Assembly: GCA_030590525.1 (NCBI GenBank)
Contig: JAUUYI010000041.1
Coordinates: forward strand, 1 to 10,641
Direction: 5' to 3'
DNA length: 10,641 bases
From: Sedimenticola sp.
Lineage (GTDB): Bacteria; Pseudomonadota; Gammaproteobacteria; Chromatiales; Chromatiaceae
Shown here: positions 5,836 through 10,641 of the stretch, piece after piece
How the letters are laid out: each line of letters starts with the position of its first letter
Numbering within the stretch: the first letter of the stretch is position 1
Program-made: the position numbers and the translations under genes
The notes under the pieces: model-generated
Database searches by the model: none
What the model saw: only the letters and a program-made list of their open reading frames with translations
What the model was told of the DNA's origin: nothing

Positions 5836-6669
5836 ATGTCAGTCATGAACTTTAACCATCCATTGATCATGGGAGTCCTCAATCTGACCCCGGATAGTTT
5901 CTCCGATGGCGGGCGTTACAGCGCCCTGACAACCGCTGTGGAGCGGGGCCTGGAGATGGTGCGGGAAGGGGCGGATATCATCGATGTCGGAGGAGAGTCG
6001 ACCCGGCCGATGGCTGAGAGAGTAAACGCTCCCGAGCAGCTCAGGCGGGTGCTGGGGGTCATAGAACAGCTTCGTGAGCGGTTACCTGACGGGTTTCCGA
6101 TCAGTATCGATACTACCCTGAGTGAGGTGGCCCGCGCGGCCATTGCCAGCGGGGCGACCATCATCAACGATGTGTCCGCCGGGCGTGATGACCCGGAGAT
6201 ACTGGATCTGGTGGCAGCAGAAAGGGTGCCACTGGTAGTGATGCATATGCAGGGCTCACCCGCAACCATGCAGCAGGCGCCGTCCTACCAGGACGTGGTC
6301 GGGGAGGTGATGGATTTCCTGCAGCAGCGAGTTGAGGTGGCGCTGAGGGCAGGGGTGAAGAGAGGGGCATTGATCCTGGATCCGGGGATCGGGTTTGGCA
6401 AGGGGAGGGAGCACAATCTGTTGTTGCTGAACGCCTTACAGCGATTTGCGGGGATGGGCCATAAGATCCTGCTCGGTGTCAGCCGCAAGCGCTTCATGGG
6501 TTCCATCTGTGATGTCGAGGACCCTGCACTACTGGTGCCGGCCACCTGTGCCTGCACCGCCCTGGGTGTGATGGCCGGGGTGAGGATATTCCGGGTGCAC
6601 GACGTATGGCAAAACCGTCAGGCAGCCGATGTGGCATGGGCGATCCGGCAGGCTCCTAGTGCAGTTTGA
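5836..6669 (+). CDS. folP: Dihydropteroate synthase
   Basis: The 277-residue protein is a complete canonical DHPS. It joins 6-hydroxymethyl-7,8-dihydropterin diphosphate to p-aminobenzoate, or a related arylamine. Family motifs appear in order: IMGVLNLTPDSFSDGG, ADIIDVGGESTRP, ISIDT, IINDVSAG, VVMHMQGSPATMQ, LILDPGIGFGKGREHN, ILLGVSRKRFMGSI and the C-terminal RVHDV. The start is taken as ATG at 5836; ATG at 5845 is equally possible, since neither has a clear ribosome binding site. The open frame extends to 5722, but that adds a hydrophobic leader unlike any DHPS. It is not followed by glmM as in many proteobacteria, so this may be a second, C1-linked copy; that needs the rest of the genome. 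Its end overlaps the convergent gene at 6656-7186 by 14 nt. Confidence 0.96.
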   Translation: MSVMNFNHPLIMGVLNLTPDSFSDGGRYSALTTAVERGLEMVREGADIIDVGGESTRPMAERVNAPEQLRRVLGVIEQLRERLPDGFPISIDTTLSEVARAAIASGATIINDVSAGRDDPEILDLVAAERVPLVVMHMQGSPATMQQAPSYQDVVGEVMDFLQQRVEVALRAGVKRGALILDPGIGFGKGREHNLLLLNALQRFAGMGHKILLGVSRKRFMGSICDVEDPALLVPATCACTALGVMAGVRIFRVHDVWQNRQAADVAWAIRQAPSAV

Positions 6670-7186
6670 TGACGCGATCTATCTTTTCAGCGAGCTTTTC
6701 TACGCCTTTTCTGGTTGTTACTTCAGGTCGGCCCTTAACCTCCACTACGAAGTTTCCCACAAGTCGACCAGATTTCACTTCTATCAGGTGTGCCATCAGA
6801 TAGGCGAATAGAAAACTTGGTTTGTGCAGCCTTCCCACCACTATCCATTCGGCCCCCAGCCTTTGGCCCAACTCTGCCGCGACGTCATGATGTTCGAAAA
6901 GATAGCCGACCCCGGCGTCGGCTTCAGCAGCGATTTCGGGTTCGATTGGCAGTACTTCATAAGCAACTTTGTTTTCCAATGCTTGTTCCAGCAGTGGCTT
7001 CAGAGAGGCGGTTCGTTTCAGCTCTGTCGCGTCGGTAGCTATGGGGGTGAGGTCTTTCAGCTCGAATTCGAGTATCACTATAGGTACAGCGGCCAGCAAT
7101 GGGCCCGGGGTGAGCAGATAGATCGAAAACAGTATCGCCGTTCGTGCTATCCACCTGCGACTGGAACACCGCATGTTAGTGCGCAT
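6656..7186 (-). CDS. Secreted DUF2380/DUF3280-like protein of unknown function
   Basis: The 176-residue protein begins with a Sec-type signal peptide: basic MRTNMRCSSRRW, a hydrophobic core, and a likely cleavage after LLAA (about residue 33). The mature part starts PIVILEFELKDL, continues with ELKRTASLKPLLEQAL, then GYLFEHHDVAAELG (94-107), GAEWIVVGRLHKPSFLFAYL (111-130) and NFVVEVKGRPEV. These match my memory of small periplasmic DUF2380/DUF3280 proteins, some of which lie near quinoprotein dehydrogenase genes; which of the two families is uncertain and no function is known to me. The start is ATG at 7186, with AGGAG at 7196-7200, 9 nt upstream. The first base of that ribosome binding site is the end base of the adjoining palindrome. 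Its 3' end overlaps that of convergent folP. Confidence 0.7.
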   Translation of the reverse strand: MRTNMRCSSRRWIARTAILFSIYLLTPGPLLAAVPIVILEFELKDLTPIATDATELKRTASLKPLLEQALENKVAYEVLPIEPEIAAEADAGVGYLFEHHDVAAELGQRLGAEWIVVGRLHKPSFLFAYLMAHLIEVKSGRLVGNFVVEVKGRPEVTTRKGVEKLAEKIDRVIKLH

Positions 7187-7199
7187 ACTGACAATCTCC

Positions 7200-7364
7200 T
7201 AGCCCGCACTTCTCACCAGGGGGCGAGATGATCGCGTAGAGATTTGGATTCACAAGGGATTTTCCGAAGGAGCGGAATACGGGCTGTATTTCCGACTGAG
7301 GAAAATTCCTTGTGGATTCAAATATCAAGCGAGGGCTCGTCATCCTGGTGAGAAATGCGGGCTA
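7200..7364. repeat. 165-bp near-perfect palindrome (MITE- or IS-end-like) between folE2 and the DUF2380-like gene
   Basis: TAGCCCGCACTTCTCACCAGG (7200-7220) pairs with 7344-7364 at 20 of 21 positions. The 24-nt arm 7242-7265, starting ATTTGGATTCAC, pairs with 7300-7323 at 21 of 24. The inner CGGAATAC (7273-7280) pairs with GTATTTCCG (7286-7294) with one bulged base. All three share a centre near 7282, so the whole element folds on itself. It carries no gene. No clear target duplication flanks it. It could form a cruciform or a strong RNA hairpin and act as a terminator for both strands. The ends look like transposon termini, but I cannot name the family. Confidence 0.85.
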
Positions 7365-8171
7365 AGATTCCTGATCGGTTGTTTTATCTCTCTCCACCAA
7401 CGCATAGGCTGAATGATTGTGGATCGACTCAAAATTCTCTGATTCCACGACATAAGCGGATATTCGATCATCGTCGTTCAGCCGGCCCGCCACATCGCGC
7501 ACGATATCCTCCACGAATTTGGGGTTGTCATAGGCCTTTTCGGTAACGAATTTTTCATCCGTCCGTTTGAGGATGCCATAGAGATCACAGGAGGCCTCCT
7601 GTTCCACCAGTTCGATGAGCTCTTCGATCCAGATAAAGCCGCGGATGCGGGCAGTCACCGTGATCAGTGAGCGCTGGTTGTGGGCGCCATAGTCGGATAT
7701 CCCCTTGGAACAGGGGCACAGGCTGGTCGCGGGGACGGCAACTTTGACGCTGACCTGAAGATTGCCCCGGTCCAGCTCACCGATGAAGCTGATGTTGTAA
7801 TCCAGCAGGCTTTTCACTGCAGAGACGGGAGCGGTCTTCTCGACAAAATAGGGAAAGCTCATCTCCACATGGCTGGTCTCCGCCTCCAGCCGTTTGCTGA
7901 TCTCGAACAGCATCTCGTGGAAAGAGCGTACCGAGATCTCCCGCTCGTACTGATTGAGGATCTCGATGAAACGGGACATATGGGTGCCTTTGAAGTGCTG
8001 AGGCAGCTGGACATAAAGATTGAAACGTCCGATGGTATGTTGCTCCCCCCCGCTGCGGTCCTTGACGACCACCGGATGAAGGATCTCCTTGACGCCCACT
8101 TTGTCGATAGGGATCTGGCGGGTATCCGCTTTATTCTGAACATCTTCCAGAACGGAGGGACTGCTGCTCAT
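7362..8171 (-). CDS. folE2: GTP cyclohydrolase IB (FolE2/MptA family)
   Basis: The 269-residue protein converts GTP to 7,8-dihydroneopterin triphosphate, the entry step to folate and methanopterin. Family marks are [19 protein letters not shown] near the N-terminus, [36 protein letters not shown] (103-117) and the metal-site block [18 protein letters not shown] (151-168). Cys152 and His164 have the same 12-residue spacing as the metal ligands known in the Neisseria enzyme. Unlike FolE (type IA), this type does not depend strictly on zinc and also serves archaeal methanopterin synthesis. The start is ATG at 8171, overlapping the formate dehydrogenase stop as ATGA, with AGGAAG at 8179-8184, 7 nt upstream. 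The stop codon TAG lies in the end of the adjoining palindrome, so the last residues may have been set by that element. Confidence 0.96.
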   Translation of the reverse strand: MSSSPSVLEDVQNKADTRQIPIDKVGVKEILHPVVVKDRSGGEQHTIGRFNLYVQLPQHFKGTHMSRFIEILNQYEREISVRSFHEMLFEISKRLEAETSHVEMSFPYFVEKTAPVSAVKSLLDYNISFIGELDRGNLQVSVKVAVPATSLCPCSKGISDYGAHNQRSLITVTARIRGFIWIEELIELVEQEASCDLYGILKRTDEKFVTEKAYDNPKFVEDIVRDVAGRLNDDDRISAYVVESENFESIHNHSAYALVERDKTTDQES

Positions 8172-10641
8172 GCGCTTGCTTCCTGGCCGGGCGTCACCTG
8201 AATGGCGCAGAATTTGAATTCGGGTATCTTGGCGTCGGGATCGAGGGCCTCATTGGTCAGTAGATTAGCTGCTGCCTCGTGATAGCAGAAAGGGAGGAAT
8301 ACCTGCCTTGGCTGCATGCCGCTATCGGCCCGGGCAAAGGCTGTCACCTCACCGCGCCGGGAGCGCAGTCGGATAGGATCGCCGGGGCGGATGTTGATCC
8401 GGGAGAGCTCCTCCGGATGAAGGCTGGCCACCGGAAAGGGTTCGATGCGGTCGAGCACCTCCGCGTGGCGCGTCATGGCACCGGTGTGCCAGTGTTCCAG
8501 CTGGCGTCCGGTGATCAGCACCCAGGGATACTCCTGGTCCGGCAGTTCGTCGGCATTGATGAAGGGCGACGGGGTGAAGCTGGCCTTCCCTGAAGCGGTA
8601 GGGAAACAGTCAGTGAAGATCACCGGCTGTCCGGGATCGTCATCGTTGAGACACGGGTAGGTGACCGATCCCGCCTGCTCCAGGCGTTCCCAGGAGATGC
8701 CCGCGATGCTGGGCATGGCTTGCCGCATCTCTGCGAATACCTCACTTGGATGGCGGTAGTTCCACGTCAGCCCCAGCCGGTTGGCCAGTTCCTGGATGAT
8801 CTCCAGATCCTGTCTTGCCTCGCCCGGCGGATCCAGTGCCCGGCGGCCCAGCTGCACCCGGCGATCGGTATTGGTGAAGCTGCCGGTTTTCTCCGGAAAG
8901 GCCGAGGCCGGAAGGATGACATCGGCATACCAGGCGGTCTCGGTCATGAAGATGTCCTGTACCACCAGATGGTCGAGGCGGGCCAGGGCCTTGCGCGCAT
9001 GATTCAGATTAGGGTCGGACATGGCCGGGTTCTCACCCATGATGTACATGCCCCTGATCGTGCCGTCGGTGATGGCGTGCATGATCTCCACCACGGTCAA
9101 TCCTGGATTCGGATCCAGCGCCTGCCCCCAGAGGGCCTCGAATCGGGCGCGGACACCCGGATCGTCGACCCGCTGGTAGTCGGGAAACACCATCGGGATC
9201 ATCCCGACATCCGAGGCGCCTTGTACGTTATTCTGGCCGCGCAGCGGGTGCAGGCCGGTCCCGGCACGACCGATCTGTCCGGTCATCAGGGCCAGAGAGA
9301 TCAATGCGCGGGCATTGTCGGTGCCGTGCACATGCTGGGACACCCCCATACCCCAGAAGATGATGGAGGCCCTGGCCGAGGCGTAGAGTCGTGCTACCTC
9401 ACGAATGGTGGCCGCATCGATACCGCAGACGGCCTCCATCGCCTCAGGTTTGAATGACTGCAGATGAGTCTCCAACGCCTGATAACCGCTGGTACGGCTG
9501 GCGATGAATTCCCTGTCCACCAGTCCCTGTTCGATCACCGCGTGCATGATGGCGTTGACAAGGGCCACGTCGGTGTCGGGCTTGAACTGGAGAAAATGGC
9601 TGGCATGTGCAGCGATAGCGGTGCGACGGGGATCCATCACGATCAGCGTCTTTCCCGCCTTTACCTCGTTTTTCAGGAAGGTGGCAGCCACCGGGTGATT
9701 CTCGGTGGTGTTGGAGCCAATCACCAGGATCAGCTCAGCCTCACTGACATCCGCTACCGGATTAGAGACCGCGCCGGAGCCGATCATCTCCAGCAGCGCC
9801 ACCACGGACGAGGCGTGGCAGAGTCGGGTGCAGTGATCCACGTTGTTGCTTCCAAAGCCGGTACGGACCAGTTTCTGGAATAGATAGGCCTCTTCGTTGG
9901 AGCCTTTGGCGGAGCCGAATCCGGCCAGCGCATGGGGGCCGCTGGTATCACGTATGTTGCGCAGGCCGGAGGCGGCGAAATCCAGCGCCTCTTCCCAGCT
10001 CGCCTCACGAAATCCCTGAAACGGGTCGTCCGGGTCCAGTTTCAGGGCGGCCTGCTTGGGGGCATCCGCGCGTCGGATCAGGGGAACGGTCAGGCGCTGG
10101 CGGTGATGCACATAGTCGAATCCGTAACGCCCCTTGACACAGAGCCGGCCCTCGTTGGCCGGGCCGTCGCGCCCGCTGACATAGTGGATTCGGTTGTCGC
10201 TGACATGATAGGTAAGCTGACAGCCCACCCCGCAGTATGGGCAGAGGGAGTCGACCTGTTTCTCCGTTGCTTCCAGGCCTAAGCCATTGGCCGGCATCAG
10301 TGCGCCGGTAGGGCAGGCCTGCACACACTCGCCGCAGGCGACGCAACTGCTCACTCCGAGCGGATCGTCGATATCGAATACCACGCGCGAGGCCATACTG
10401 CGCCCGGCGTAGCCGATCACGCCGTTGACCTGTACCTCGCGGCAGGCGCGCAGGCAGCGGGTACACTGGATGCAGGCGTCCAGATTGACCGCAATGGCGG
10501 GGTGGGTGAGGTCTGCTGAGGGCTGTTGGCGACAGGGAAAGCGGGGTTCTCCGACCCCCAGTCTATCGGCCCACTGGTCGAGTTCACTGGCAGGAGCGTA
10601 GCGGCTCCCGGTCATGTCGGACTGGAGCAGTTCCAGTACCA
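8168..10641 (-). CDS. fdhA: Formate dehydrogenase alpha subunit (Mo-bis-MGD), N-terminus beyond the window
   Basis: The frame stays open to the right edge, and the residues just before the Met at 10615 read VLELLQSD, like the end of the NuoG-type N-terminal iron-sulfur domain, so the true start lies outside. Numbered from that Met, two [4Fe-4S] ferredoxin motifs come first (Cys48/51/54/58 and Cys91/94/97/101). The catalytic-domain cluster follows (CPYCGVGC at 125-132, with Cys159 in GRLCVKG). Cys266 in [10 protein letters not shown] sits where FdhF has selenocysteine. Later marks include [32 protein letters not shown], and the C-terminal cofactor-binding domain with [18 protein letters not shown]. 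It oxidises formate to CO2, the last step of the H4MPT pathway. The HxxxCxxC...CELQ cluster common in NAD-linked forms is not seen in the visible part. It ends in an ATGA overlap with folE2. Confidence 0.94.
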   Translation of the reverse strand, partial: VLELLQSDMTGSRYAPASELDQWADRLGVGEPRFPCRQQPSADLTHPAIAVNLDACIQCTRCLRACREVQVNGVIGYAGRSMASRVVFDIDDPLGVSSCVACGECVQACPTGALMPANGLGLEATEKQVDSLCPYCGVGCQLTYHVSDNRIHYVSGRDGPANEGRLCVKGRYGFDYVHHRQRLTVPLIRRADAPKQAALKLDPDDPFQGFREASWEEALDFAASGLRNIRDTSGPHALAGFGSAKGSNEEAYLFQKLVRTGFGSNNVDHCTRLCHASSVVALLEMIGSGAVSNPVADVSEAELILVIGSNTTENHPVAATFLKNEVKAGKTLIVMDPRRTAIAAHASHFLQFKPDTDVALVNAIMHAVIEQGLVDREFIASRTSGYQALETHLQSFKPEAMEAVCGIDAATIREVARLYASARASIIFWGMGVSQHVHGTDNARALISLALMTGQIGRAGTGLHPLRGQNNVQGASDVGMIPMVFPDYQRVDDPGVRARFEALWGQALDPNPGLTVVEIMHAITDGTIRGMYIMGENPAMSDPNLNHARKALARLDHLVVQDIFMTETAWYADVILPASAFPEKTGSFTNTDRRVQLGRRALDPPGEARQDLEIIQELANRLGLTWNYRHPSEVFAEMRQAMPSIAGISWERLEQAGSVTYPCLNDDDPGQPVIFTDCFPTASGKASFTPSPFINADELPDQEYPWVLITGRQLEHWHTGAMTRHAEVLDRIEPFPVASLHPEELSRINIRPGDPIRLRSRRGEVTAFARADSGMQPRQVFLPFCYHEAAANLLTNEALDPDAKIPEFKFCAIQVTPGQEASA

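Noticed and set aside
8720..9457. Long plus-strand open frame (245 codons) opposite formate dehydrogenase.
   Set aside because: The minus strand carries conserved molybdopterin-domain motifs; the plus frame has no recognisable domain and reflects GC-rich codon use.

Overview
The window looks like a chromosomal piece of a proteobacterium, most likely a gammaproteobacterium, that handles one-carbon units through tetrahydromethanopterin (H4MPT) and methylofuran. The lineage is inferred from overall protein character and from the palindromic intergenic repeats; the C1 metabolism follows from gene content. It holds nine protein genes (two cut by the window edges), no RNA genes and no CRISPR array.

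Left half (1-3339, minus strand): a tightly packed five-gene cofactor operon, read right to left. Its genes are a 6-pyruvoyl-tetrahydropterin-synthase-like protein, a DmrB-type flavoprotein (dihydromethanopterin reductase family), a DUF6513/dihydropteroate-synthase-like protein, a DUF447 protein, and MfnB (DUF556), the first enzyme of the furan branch, which runs off the left edge. Neighbouring genes overlap or lie 1 nt apart. All five starts are GTG or TTG.

Middle (3340-5835): a 360-nt gap holds a good -24/-12 sigma-54 promoter pointing into the cofactor operon, with a large palindromic repeat between promoter and first gene. Immediately upstream is a complete AcoR-type sigma-54 activator with GAFTGA. 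The natural reading is that this activator switches on the methanopterin/methylofuran operon, so cofactor supply would be an inducible, sigma-54-controlled trait. This is the most interesting feature of the window. The activator shares a short divergent promoter region with folP.

Right half (5836-10641): a complete plus-strand folP (dihydropteroate synthase) converges on a small secreted DUF2380/DUF3280-like protein. A 165-bp near-perfect palindrome separates that gene from folE2 (GTP cyclohydrolase IB) and supplies the folE2 stop codon. folE2 is coupled by a 4-nt ATGA overlap to a molybdenum formate dehydrogenase alpha subunit that runs off the right edge.

Together the genes suggest a working unit. 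FolE2 opens the GTP ring, the PTPS-like protein may process the side chain, FolP and/or the DHPS-like protein may join the pterin to an aryl partner, the DmrB-like protein may perform the final reduction, MfnB starts the furan cofactor, and formate dehydrogenase burns the formate the pathway yields.
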